Shown: positions 21,929-32,957 of the stretch, piece after piece | Numbering within the stretch: the stretch's first letter is position 1 | Layout: each line of letters starts with the position of its first letter | Origin: Tetracentron sinense | Lineage: Eukaryota; Streptophyta; Magnoliopsida; Trochodendrales; Trochodendraceae | Direction: 5' to 3' | Assembly: GCA_015143295.1 (NCBI GenBank) | Contig: CM026560.1 | Coordinates: 8,620,501 to 8,684,500 of the forward strand | Length of the DNA stretch: 64,000 nucleotides | Program-made: the position numbers and the translations under genes | The notes under the pieces: model-generated | Told to the model about the DNA's origin: nothing | What the model saw: the letters and a program-made list of their open reading frames with translations, nothing else | Database searches by the model: none

Positions 21929-22067
21929 CTGAGAATATGAATCATCCCAGTTATAACACAACTGTACATATAGATACAAACGTCGCAAACACCACATAGG
22001 ATATATATATAGATACAAACATATCATGGCATTATTAGAACTTCGACAAAGACTAGTTCGCGCGTAC
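21929..22067 (-). other. Probable intron between gag and protease, Tekay A (139 nt)
   Basis: Minus strand: CAAG|GTACGC at the 5' side and ATTCTCAG|GTTCG at the 3' side. Removal joins the Gag tail (DDVVQ) in frame to the protease start (LLVNECLARVLIDTG). Unspliced, the frame runs 19 codons past VVQ and ends at a TGA inside the intron. AT-rich with a TATAAC branch-like site. The same boundaries occur in both family B copies (51801-51948, 59418-59564) although the intron sequence itself is quite different, which is how real introns behave. Confidence 0.75.
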
Positions 22068-23283
22068 CTTGCACAACATCATCAGATGCCTGTGCGTCTC
22101 TATCAGTCATGGCAAAGACTCTGCCCTGGTTCGCCTGACGAGGCTGCTGGGTAGGCTGCAAGGATCTAGAGGCCTGAGATGAAGACCCCTGAAGTGAATT
22201 CTACCTGCCTGGAGGCCGAACTCCCTGTGATCCAGACTGTGACTGCTTGCGCGGGCAATCTCGAATCATATGGCCCATCTCGCCACAGTGGAAGCATCCA
22301 CCTGACATTCTTCGGCAATCTCCAGTCTTATGCCGACGACCACATACGGCGCACTCCTCAAATGTCTGCGATGCGGAGGAAGCTGGAGGCATAACCCTCG
22401 TAGCTTGCGATGCCGTAGGACGCGGTGCCTGAGGCGCAAAAGAAGGTCTCTAAGCCGACATCGGCTGGGAGAACTGGTACGGTGCAGTCCTAGTCCTTTT
22501 CTCTGAAGAACTACTCGACTGACCCCGAGACATGCTCTTCCCGAAGCCACTGTCTCTTCTTCTCACGAAGTCTTCCGCATTCTTTTCGGCGATCTTCGCC
22601 TTCCCTACTATCTCTCTCCAAGACTCTACCTGGAGGATGGACACCCGATCTCGGATGAAAGCCTTCAAGCCCATCTCAAACTTCCTGACCTGTAGGTCTT
22701 CAGTAGCCACCAAGTGCGGAGCAAACCTAGACAACTCGGTGAACTTAGCCTCATACTCGGCTACGCTCATCGACCCTTGCTCCAAAAGCATAAAATCTCT
22801 CGCCTTTTGTTCCCGAATAAACCTGGGAAAGTACTGTTCCCTGAAAGTCTCTAAGAACTCCGCCCAAGTCCAGGGCACACCTGCCTTAGCAACATCTCTC
22901 TGCCTTTGGGCAGCTCTCCACCAGTGTTCGGCTTCACCCTCCATCACGAAGGAAGCCCATTCTACCCTTTGCTCATCGGTACAACGGAGAGCCCTGAAGG
23001 TCTTCTCCAGCTGCATAATCCAAGACTCGGCCACCATGGGGTCCAAAGTGCCATAGAATGTAGGAGGCCGCAATCTCCTAAAAGCTTCGAGCCCCGCGGT
23101 GTGATGCACCGGTGTAGGCACAGGCGTGGACGGTGGGGTAGGCATAGGCCTCGCTGCCAACAATGCCAAAGTCTCGGCTATGGAGTCCATAGCATTTGTG
23201 AAATACAACGGTTCCTCTTCTCTCGGAACTTCACTCTCGGCCCTCCGAGTATGGTAACCTCGACTCCGATTACCACGTCTCAT
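22068..23283 (-). pseudogene. gag: Tekay A gag
   Basis: The start is taken at the ATG at 23283 (MRRGNRSRG), which matches the family B start (MRWNTRGRG); an in-frame ATG 18 codons earlier is not shared. The central part is a retrotransposon Gag domain (EGEAEHWW, YFPRFIREQKARDF, SVAEYEAKFTELSRF). A CCHC knuckle follows (CFHCGEMGHMIRDC, near 22260-22305). Gag forms the particle and packages RNA. TAG stops at 22450-22452 and 22201-22203 break the frame before and after the zinc knuckle. The frame continues to the intron donor at 22068. Confidence 0.9.
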
Positions 23284-23637
23284 GATATCGAATCCTGAGA
23301 TCAATTTGGCAAAACATGAGTCTAACTTGGATACCAAATCTCACATATCATATAGCAATTCAATAATCATGAAATGCTATACCGCACATAGTATACATCG
23401 AGGTATATATATATATCATCATATAATTATACCTTAGAGCCTATACTAGAACCTTGCATAGGATCACATCGATCTCGGATCCTAAACAGACCTAAGGATT
23501 CACTTGATACCGGTTATGTCGTGGTAACAAGCCGAAGACAATTGAGTCCTTCTGAGTTCTAAGTTCAACTCATAGGAATTACTTCCGCTTAGGCCAAGCC
23601 TGAGTGACCTAACTAAGTTTGTCATTAGACATAACTA

Positions 23638-23650
23638 GCTCTGATACCAA
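23638..23650 (-). promoter_or_regulatory. Primer-binding site of Tekay A
   Basis: TTGGTATCAGAGC on the minus strand, three bases inside the 5' LTR end (23654); complementary to initiator tRNA-Met. Confidence 0.88.
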
Positions 23651-23653
23651 GTC

Positions 23654-25513
23654 TGTCGCGACCCAAAATACCCCCTAGGAGTTAAGGATACTTTGACTCG
23701 TGACCGCCGTATCATACCTCCAGTATGATACATAAGGCACACGTGGAAACCTGTCAGAGTACCTGAATATACATAGCGGAAACGAAATACAATGCACAAC
23801 GGAAAATAAAATACTAAACATAGCGGAAGCAAAAAGAATACTCCTATAACTTGGCTCAAGTAAGAACCAACAAGTATACATGTGTGAGAAACCCAAAAGT
23901 GGAGTGGACAAACCCCACACTCACATAACAAAAGACACAAGTTCTAAGTCAGTCGATCAACAGAAATCGAAGTCACGACTCCTATCTAAAGCACCATCGT
24001 CATGATAGTGATCCATGGAAGGCTCCGGGTCACGGTACTCTTCCTCGACCCAAGGTTCTTCGCCACACAAATCGAATGGAACCCGAGCACCTGCCATCAT
24101 AACAATATCGACTGAGCATGGAATACTCAGTGTATACAAACTAATAACAATAAAGCGGTTAGGCATAGAGCATACAAGACATGGAGAATGAAATCCGTAA
24201 AATCCTTAAAGCATGGAAACCGTGAAAGCATATATGAGATAATATTCGAAACCAAAACTGTAACCGTGTGAGTCAATCGATAATCATAGCCTTATGAGTT
24301 CTTGTGAGTTCATGGAGTTACTTAGAGTCATTATGATCCGTAGAGACATAGAGCATAGAGCAATACCATAGAGCATTTCCATAGAGCATAACCTTAGAGA
24401 TCTTAGAGCATTTCATTGTGATCCGTGGAGCTTGTGAGACGATCTTAGAGCATTATCATAGAGTTTCCTTGTGAGCATGGTATGATCCTTAGAGCTTGTG
24501 AAACGATCTTAGAGAAATCATAGAGTTACTTAGAATCATTCATTATTCGTCTTTTCGTGAAAAACCTTTGTTTGTACTTTGAGAAATCCATGGAAAACAT
24601 CGGTTCATGTGAGACATGCGAGCATATGCACTTAATAAGAGAGATCATCATATTTAAGCATAGAATCCCTTAGAGGTATTTTATCAAACACTTAGAGTGC
24701 ATCATAATAGTAACCTTCATCCAAGTATATAATCACACCTTTTCATACATAAAATCAATACATATAGATAGGGCATAGATAAGAAGAATCATATCTAGTA
24801 ACTAGTAGGATTGCAAGATTGTAGTAGAGTGTATCTACCTTGGTGAAATCAAAGATTTTGATTCCCAAAGGCTTGAACAAGCAATAACCTTGTGTTCTTG
24901 GTTGAGAATCACCAAGGGAAGTGGAAGAACCTTGATCTTCCACAAGCTTGATCAACAAGTAGTTCCTCTCCTTCTTCTCTCTCTCAAAATCTCCTAAGAT
25001 AGGGCACAGAGGGTTTCTGAAACCCTAAGGCACGAACTCAGCCTATTTATAGGCAAGGGGTTGTGTTTAAAGTCTTAAACACCCTTAATGAAGAAAAACT
25101 GCGTATGACCGATCGATCGGTGGTATGGACCGAGCGATCGGTGGCTTACCGGTCGATCGGTGTTATGACCGAGAGATCGGTCAAAAACACACTCTCTGGA
25201 ATTTTTCCCCATACAAAAAAGTTAACCGTGCGACAGCCATCGAGCGATCGGTAGTGGACCGATCGATCGCAGGTAATGACCGAGCGATCGGTGCTCTGTA
25301 TGTCTGGACTGTTTTGACCATATCTTTTTACTCGCTCGTCGGATTTCGACGATTCAACTTGCGTTGGATCCGTCCTTCGAAAACGAACATTTCTGACGTT
25401 TCAGAATTTCCGATTTCTCCCTTATTTATTAATTAGACTACGAAAACTATGAAAACGGCCAATTAGCTATGAAGGTGCTATTCATTAAGGATGAAAAAGT
25501 CCGGGGTGCTACA
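23654..25513 (-). mobile_element. 5' LTR of Tekay A
   Basis: 1,860 bp, TGTAGCACCCC...GGGTCGCGACA on the minus strand. It includes the palindrome array (25103-25297), TATA box (25044-25051), leader ORF (24755-24958) whose body ends at AAG followed by GTAGAT, and the intact small ORF (23957-24166). Confidence 0.93.
23957..24166 (-). CDS. LTR-encoded small ORF, Tekay A (69 aa)
   Basis: Open from ATG to TGA. An N-terminal hydrophobic stretch (FIVISLYTLSIPCSVDIVMM) is followed by VPFDLCGEEPWVEEEY and an acidic, His/Asp-rich tail. Its core matches the ORF at 10608-10823 in residues but much less in DNA. It sits 300-510 bp from the LTR 3' end, as in families B and C. GGCAG|GT before VPFD could also act as a 3' splice site joining a leader exon. 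Role unknown. Confidence 0.45.
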   Translation of the reverse strand: MPNRFIVISLYTLSIPCSVDIVMMAGARVPFDLCGEEPWVEEEYRDPEPSMDHYHDDGALDRSRDFDFC

Positions 25514-25518
25514 GGATC

Positions 25519-28500
25519 CCCCTCTAGTTATTGGGGTAGTAATCAAGCCCTTAGAAATTAGTGTGATACTAATTTCAGTTTTGGATGATTTCAAAACCTC
25601 TCTTAATTCTATTAGGGATAGGTATATAGAGATATAAATTTGGTTAAAGCCCTTTAAGGATTTAGAGATCCTTTTAGTATATTAAATTAAATTGTTTAAT
25701 TTATTTTAGAGAGCCCAGAGCAAGTTTTCCCTTTGATATATACCACTTAGATACCCATTGATATTTTGGCTAGCATATATGGATGGGATTTTATTTATTA
25801 AATGTTAATTAATAAATCTCATGGTGTTAGTCACCCTAAGCATTCATGGAGATTAAAGCTTATTTCGATTAAAATTGATTCATGGATTTTCGGATTTGTA
25901 TTTGATTAGAAGAATCGAGATACAGTTTCGGTATTTCGGCCATAACTTTGTGACCGTAAGTCCGATTTAGGTCCGATTTGTGAAGAAAGTTTTTCCAGAA
26001 TCAATCGGTTTGAGGGTCAAAACTTGAGTCAAAAATCCAAAGCGGGAAAAGGAGTTTTCTAAATTAATTTTCCAAGAGGCTTTCAAATTTTTCCTAAATT
26101 CCATTATTTGATTTGAGAGCATAGGATGCTATTAAATCGTTTAATGGGCTATCAATTAATTAAATAGTTTAATTATTTGATTCGAGAGCATGGGCTGAGA
26201 TTTAATTAAATTGTTTAATTATCTGCTTCGAGTCCATGGGCTATCATTTAATTAAATGTTAATTATGATATCTTTTATGGTTCCCTAAAAAGTTTATGGG
26301 AATAATACCATAATTATTGTAGTTGATTTGGATCAATTACATGTGCTCAAAATTTTCGGCTACATAGTATTTATAAGTTTTTATTTGATTAATAGTTAAT
26401 CAAGTAATTACATAAATGCCATTGGTTGAGATACAGGGTTTTATCTCAAGTGAATTTTAATTGATAGAGATCAATTATTTTATGGACATTTAATACTAGT
26501 GTTTAGGGTATTATTTTATTTAATTGTTAAATCAAATAATCCCTAAAGCAGTTGGCCATTATGGAAAATTTTGAATTCACCTATTATTGATTTTGAATCA
26601 ATATAAAGTGATATTAAAAATTAGCAATTTGTTGATTTTTATTTTGGTTTTTTAATAGTTATTAGATCAAAATAATATAGAAGGGATTAGATCCCTAGCC
26701 TAGCCGAATTTAATATAGTGTTTTCTATTTGTTTATCAATTGAGGAATGTGAGGATGAATTTTAGGGTTAGATTAAATCTCAGAGAAATTGTTTCTCTTA
26801 AAGATTTTCAAGCATTAAAGGAAAATTGTTTTCTTTTAATGATGATCTAAAAACCTTAAGAATTCATTCTAGACATGCTTGTTTTCTTTGCTCTAGGGTT
26901 TTTCTATTAAATGTTAATAGAGGTCTTAACCATATGGGAAAGAGTTTCCCTAAGGTTAACAAAACCCTTGTTGAGGTTATGGACTTTCTAAGTAATTTGT
27001 CATGCCATGTTATTATTCATAGTTGATGAATTGTTAATATATATTCTTGTTGAATGGTGGATGGGTTCCATGATCATGCCTTCTTCTCTCTCTATTCTCT
27101 TCTCTTTCTTCTTATGAGTTGTACTCCCCTTGAGCAACCTATTGTGGGTGGTTTCTTATTTTGAATATGATGTAATCTTAGTATTAGGAGTTGCTGGTTT
27201 TTCTCTATAGAGAAATCATATTGAAGATCGAAGATGATGGTGATCGCATGGAAAATAAATCTTGGAAGGCGTTCTACAAGAGTAGTTGTAAGATTTCTAA
27301 GATAGCATGATCATGTGGACCCATTGTGCGGCTATATTATGTATTTCATGTGATGATTTGTTATAGCTTTTAGTTGCTTAGAAAAGTCCATAACCCTTGT
27401 GATAATGTGATTATCGTTTTTGTGTAAATTTTGGATAATTGGATCAAACCCCACAATATGTGTTTTGTTGAAACATAAAAAGTTTGTGTTTAAATAAAAC
27501 ACATTATTATAGCCCTTTTGGACATGATTCATGCAGTCCATGTTGAAATTTTTATGTGGAATATGTTACTTACATGATTATGAGATAATTGTGCCTTAAT
27601 TGACATAGATGTAAGCTAACAATATTCACGATTTTGGAAAGTGCTTGAGTAACACTTATAGACCCTAGTAGAGGTCTTAAAGAGTTGTTTAAAGACTCCC
27701 ATAATTTCTTTTAAACTTAGGGTTGATGAACCCTAATGTGCTAAAAATAATTCGTAGAGAATTAAAGGGTAATGTAGTCCATTTTGACTTATGAGCTTTA
27801 GTGATGCACATGGACACTTTATAATTGTTATTCTGGGCCCATGGTGCTTGGTATGACCAATGGTCTATCATATGGATGAATGAACCATCTAAAACCCACT
27901 GATGTTAAAAAATAACCTTTGTAACCTTGGATTAGATCCATTAAGATTTCTAGGGTTAGTGGGAGTTCATTGGAATTAGTTTGATCTAATTAAAATGAAA
28001 TTTGATTTATTATCATGTGATGATATTTGTATATTATTCTACGCATGTGATGCAATGATAAATATTGTAAATATTTTTGATATATGCATTAGATGTATAA
28101 TTTGTTCATAATATTCTGTTTTCCCTCAAGAAAAATATTAAGTGAATTAAATGGGCTAATCTATCCTACGGGATAATGTTGCCCTATGACCTTCCATTAT
28201 CAATAAGACTAGGAATTAATTAGCCTGAGTCTTGTCTCTCTGACAGGAATCGGACATAATTCAGTCTAAATTAAACTCCTAGTGTTTTATTTCTATAGTA
28301 GATAGGAATGTGTATGGCCTGATAGGGAGTGTCAACTAGCATGGGGGCATATTCCTACTTGATCATATGACAACCGAGAATAATGGGTTTCACTTAACCA
28401 AGGATCATGACGGCTGACAGGTGACAATCATGTTATCCTTGGAGGTCACAAGAAAATTGGGAATCACTGATTAACATAAGGAGTTATGCATGAGATGTTC

Positions 28501-30707
28501 AGTGATGGATAGTTACTATCCACCTTGTAGTGCATGTGTGGTACTATCCTAGCATGGAAGATTGCATGTGTATTATAAGGCACCCAATGCTCATCAGAAA
28601 TATGAAGTAGCATATTTCCTAATTTTATAGATTGAGGGGTCTATGAAATTTGACTGAATGATGAGCAATATCATCAAAGATCGAAAGCCTTAATCTAATG
28701 ATATTATAATGTATGAAATATTATGATGTATGTTTTATTTTCATGTCATTTTATAACCACCTTACCAAGACTTTAATGAGAATCTCTTCACCAATTCAAA
28801 GTGTTTGGAATGGAAAAGGAATCTCAAGTTTGTGCTTACTATCTCAAGAATTGCCCAAGTTCTCACTACTGATGTTAAATCTCATATGAGATGTTTACAT
28901 AATACAAAAGGGTTGCTAGGCAGCTTACTATATAAAAGGACAAGTGGACACCAAGTTGACTAGGGAAACCCAGTCACAAAGAATATGATAGAGATCATTG
29001 GATTCATAAATTCCAATTCTTGGTGCTGAGATAAATTGAGATAAATTTATGGGATTAGAGGATATGATCTTCGACAAACTCCCGCAGTCCCTTAATATGG
29101 TTATGTTGAACAAGTAGGAAATCAGATTGTCTGAAATTCCACATGTTGCATATGGCTATGAACCTTTGAAAAGTTCAATGCTACTTGCAAAGATGTTCAA
29201 AAGAATTGGATTTTAAAAATCCCGAGCATTTATGCAAAGGAAAGAAATCTAAGATTTTCCATTGGAAAGGTATTTAGTAGTATGGACAAAGGCTCTTCTG
29301 AGAAGAAATGAAAGTATAAGGATTATGCTTCATGGTGAAGCAATTGGTTATTGGATATAGGACAAACCTTTGGAAGGATTGTCCAGATTGTATACTCATC
29401 AAGTCCAACTTAATTGTTGGAATCTCCAGCTCCTAATGCTTGGTATGATCTTGCATAAGTGCAATAGTTGCATGTTTGTTAAGGAGAAGGAAAAATCTGA
29501 GTGGATAAAACTTTTACTTAGGAATGGGACAAAAGTTAGATGATCGTAACCATAGGAATCTTCCATTAAAAGGTAGCTAACTTTATTTCACCTTCTTTGA
29601 AAAGTTCAAGGAATTCCGCACTGAAATAAAGAAATAGCTAGGTAAGTCTTCCATGATTGAGAAGAGTACCTTTTAATAGAAATTTCATAATTTACTCTCA
29701 TTACATCTTGTCTCAGATAATTCCCACAACAAACCATAGCATGGTGGTGTTGTTAAATCGAATTATATTGGATATGATTTGATAGAAGATGAGCTTGGGA
29801 TTCGCATTAGAGATACTTAATCTCTATTCCTGGATAACAAAAGATATTTGTAAACAGGAATACAACTTTCCTAGTAGAAAAACTGAATCTAGAATTGTTC
29901 TAGAAGCGAAAACCCAATAGACCAATAACTATGAGAATTGATAGAGATCAACTCTCTACTTTCACTATACCTAAATAGTACACTAGAACCTACAGGTCCC
30001 AGAATCTGTAGATGGACTAACTTTTATTTTGATGAAGTAATCAAACTGTTTGATTTTCATCTAAGAATAAAAGTATCATTTGTGTACAAATTGGTTAGTG
30101 GGAGCATAATTACTTTCCTGGCTCTATGCAAAGATAATATTCTTTTCATTGCGAATGAAGTATGAATATTATTCTTCTCTTAGATTTGATCTAGCAATTA
30201 TGCAATGAAGGACAAAAACTTTGACATCGTGTTTTCTTAGTCCTAAATGGTTTAGAGACAAAAGGAAAATGATATTGTTATTCTCCCAATAACAATCATG
30301 TTTTTGTGCAAGTAAAATTCCAAGAAAAGAGTTTCTACATTTATGGAATGGAATCAGTTTCTCTTAGATATGTGATATATTGAGAAAGTATACTTGTACT
30401 AGACCAGATATTCATCACATGTTGATGTGATAAGATATTGGTCAGATTAGTCCGGAGCATTGCATAATGGTAAAACACAAGCATATTAACTTCTGAAAAT
30501 GACTGTTGGACAGTATCATTTTTGTTTAGTCTTTTAAGACTATGGTTATTGATAATAAATTTGCAAGAGTTGCAAGTGTTATTGCATCACTACAATAGTT
30601 GTGGTAAAGCAGACATGACAGACCCATACATATTAAGTTATGTCTCAATTGATGTTTGAGAAACATCACTGAGAAGATGGGTATTACATCTAATTGGCTT
30701 AGAGTGC
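25519..30707 (+). other. Decayed interior of the copia-type element
   Basis: AT-rich 5.2 kb right of the Tekay insertion, with no frame longer than about 75 codons. Direct AATTAATTAAA-type repeats occur at 26100-26560. From about 28780 onward short stretches look like copia pol in changing frames, the clearest at 29938-30165. A site near 25950 (GGCCATAACTTTGTGACC) resembles part of the U3 block of the Tekay LTRs. Nothing else was recognised. Confidence 0.5.
29938..30165 (+). pseudogene. Copia RT relic
   Basis: A 75-codon frame ending KLVSGSIITFLALCKDNILFIANEV, which fits the copia RT catalytic region (VSGS..TFL.LYVDDILLI) with the catalytic pair replaced by KDN. Upstream residues are not clearly alignable. 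Catalytically dead. Confidence 0.6.
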
Positions 30708-30718
30708 AAGTGGGAGAT
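30708..30718 (+). promoter_or_regulatory. Polypurine tract of copia-type element
   Basis: AAGTGGGAGAT directly before TGTTGGACA of the 3' LTR. Confidence 0.75.
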
Positions 30719-31433
30719 TGTTGGACATATATGCCCTCGAAAGCCAATAAGAGACTTTTCTATGTTGATTAGAAAAGCATCATATTCACACAACCAACTA
30801 TTAAGGGTATTTATATTAATTACTGTCTCATATGATGAAGATATAAAGTTCCATAGGTAACATTGTAGGAAAATCATGCAAAGGTTGCGAGGAGATATGA
30901 TTTTCTGGTTCCTTGTAAACCCAATAATGTTCGAAGCCTCTAGAGTACTGGTTGGGCACCGTACTTCATCATAGCTTGCACAAGTGTAGTTCTATGAGAT
31001 AGTGTGATGAATCTCAATCACAGAGAGTGGTGACTCTTGACTAACATGTGAGTATATGTAACAAGTACATAATACTAAACGGGGTCACTAGTGGATACCC
31101 TAAGGAATACACTATCAGATTGTATTAGGGTTATCCATTTGACAAATTGTCCTTAGACCTGAGAGGTTAACATCTTCTCAGACATCTGTCTATATGGCTT
31201 TGATGTGCCAATCGGCAATGTCCAATACACAGGATTAACTCCGGGTACGTTGGGTCATGTACACCATGTTTGGAGAAGTGTGTAAACACTCAATAAGGAA
31301 TCCACAACTCCTTAATTGGAGATAATGATATCAAGGTGATACTTGTTGAACTGAACTGTTCAATCCAGTACTGGTGCTTTTCGATAAAATGGTTTTTATC
31401 GAAGTTGATATTTTTAATATGGAAAAGTATATA

Positions 31434-31466
<33 letters not shown>

Positions 31467-32164
31467 GTTAGTTCTTTTCTAATGTTTCTTCAAAATTGTT
31501 TTGGAGGTTTAGTTCAATGAAAAAGTAATCATGAGAAAGAGTTCTATTCATAAGCTAGGGACTAAGATAGTGGAATTGTTCTAATCTCGGAAGCTTACAA
31601 GTGATATTGGAATGTGGAAGGATTTATTTGGAAATATATTGTGAGATGGTACTTACAAGCAATTCTCTAATTTCTGGAGGTTAATCACATTGTGTTAATG
31701 GACATTAATTGTGATTGGTGGAAGTCCAGGGACTTAGATAACATTCTATGATCCTAATGGAGTTTTAGGAAAGGTGTTTCCTAGTAACAATGCTTTAACC
31801 AAAAGGTTGAGTACTTGGTCCCACAACCGGAAATAGGAGATCTCTTTAGATCCCACACACAAGGACCTTCTTAAAGTATCTAATTTAATTTATAATTAAA
31901 TTAATTAATTTTCTCTAAGTAATCACTATATGGTATAGTGAAGCTCTAAAAGGTGGAATCGCATTAGATGTGAAAAACCAAATGGGTAGGACCCATTGGG
32001 AATTATTATAAAAGAATAATTCAAGTGACCAAGAGGGTTTTGGAAACCCTTTGGGCGTGTGGAGTGGGACCCACCTAGGGTGGGACGCCCACTTCATGGA
32101 GGAAATAATAATTGTTATTATTTATTTAATTAGTTTCTAATAACTAATATCCTTATTGGATAAG

Positions 32165-32197
<33 letters not shown>

Positions 32198-32952
32198 AGT
32201 TAGTTACTAATTAAAGATTCCTTGTTGGACAAGGAGTCTATTAGTTTCTTGCTAATCAAGGAATCCTAATTGGATTAGGATAAGGATAAGATTAGTTGGA
32301 CACTAATGGATAAGGTTAGTTTCTATTAATGATTAATCCTAATTGGATTAGGAGAAATCAAGAATTAGAAACAAATTGAGGAATCCTTATTGGATAAGGA
32401 TTAGGAAACTTTGGTTGCAAGCAACCAATATAGCCTATAAAAGGGATGGACGTCCAAGGCTTTGGGCATTCTTGAATTTTCCAGAATTTCCAGATTTGGA
32501 AACTTCTCCCCTCTCCTCAAACCTCACGCCCTCCCCTCTCTCTCCTTGAGGTGTACGGTCACACCCATCTCTCTCTTCTTTTGTCTTCTTGATTGGATCT
32601 TGAGGAATAGCAAGAATTCATCTTGTTCATCAAGAAAGGTTCTTGATCAATAAAGATGGGATCTTTATTCAAGATTCCTAGAGCTGGAATTTTGGAAGGG
32701 CCATTAGCTTCCATTAGAGAAAGCTTTAAAGGAAAAAGAAGGTTCGTGTGAATCGACAGGAGACTTGATACTTGTGAAGTTTTGCGAGTACTATTCTAAC
32801 GTGGATTTGACTTAACAATTTCAAAGTCGCAAAGGTGAATGTTATTCTAACCTTCATTGAATAAAATCAATTAGAATCTTAGTCAGATTTTGGGATTCGA
32901 TGTATACCCCCCAAGAACTGTGTTTCTAAAATTAAATAGAGGCATACTTTCA
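30719..32952 (+). mobile_element. 3' LTR of copia-type element
   Basis: 2,234 bp, nearly identical to 14298-16491; longer because of a larger TA repeat (31428-31466) and a TTAG repeat (about 32165-32195). It retains the intact promoter motif CCTATAAAAGGG near 32434 and is followed by the CCTCT duplication. Confidence 0.9.
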
Positions 32953-32957
32953 CCTCT

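Larger units (their letters stand above)
16645..25513 (-). mobile_element. Complete Tekay-type Ty3/gypsy element, family A (8,869 bp)
   Basis: Flanked by GGATC (16640-16644 and 25514-25518). On the minus strand: 5' LTR 23654-25513, primer site, gag, intron, protease-RT-RNase H-integrase-chromodomain, purine tract, 3' LTR 16645-18505. The two LTRs differ at roughly a dozen positions by eye over about 1,860 bp, so insertion is recent. The C-terminal chromodomain and domain order place it among chromoviruses, Tekay/Del branch. Three in-frame stops and a lost RT aspartate make this copy non-autonomous. Confidence 0.95.
14298..32952 (+). mobile_element. Copia-type element with 2.2-kb LTRs and decayed interior
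   Basis: Two near-identical LTRs (14298-16491, 30719-32952) in direct orientation, a 5-bp duplication CCTCT, a tRNA-Met-type primer site after the first LTR and a purine tract before the second define one insertion of 18,655 bp. Of this, 8,869 bp is a later Tekay-type element plus its 5-bp duplication. The remaining interior (about 5.4 kb) has no long frame; only traces of a copia RT are visible near 30.1 kb. LTRs this alike with such a worn interior suggest a non-autonomous family moved by another element's proteins. Superfamily is assigned from the RT trace and TGTTGG start. Confidence 0.88.

Noticed and set aside
25950-26040. Another Tekay LTR fragment in the copia interior
   Set aside because: Only a short stretch (GGCCATAACTTT..GACC..AGTCCGATTT) resembles the U3 block; no LTR ends, palindromes or small-ORF motif nearby.
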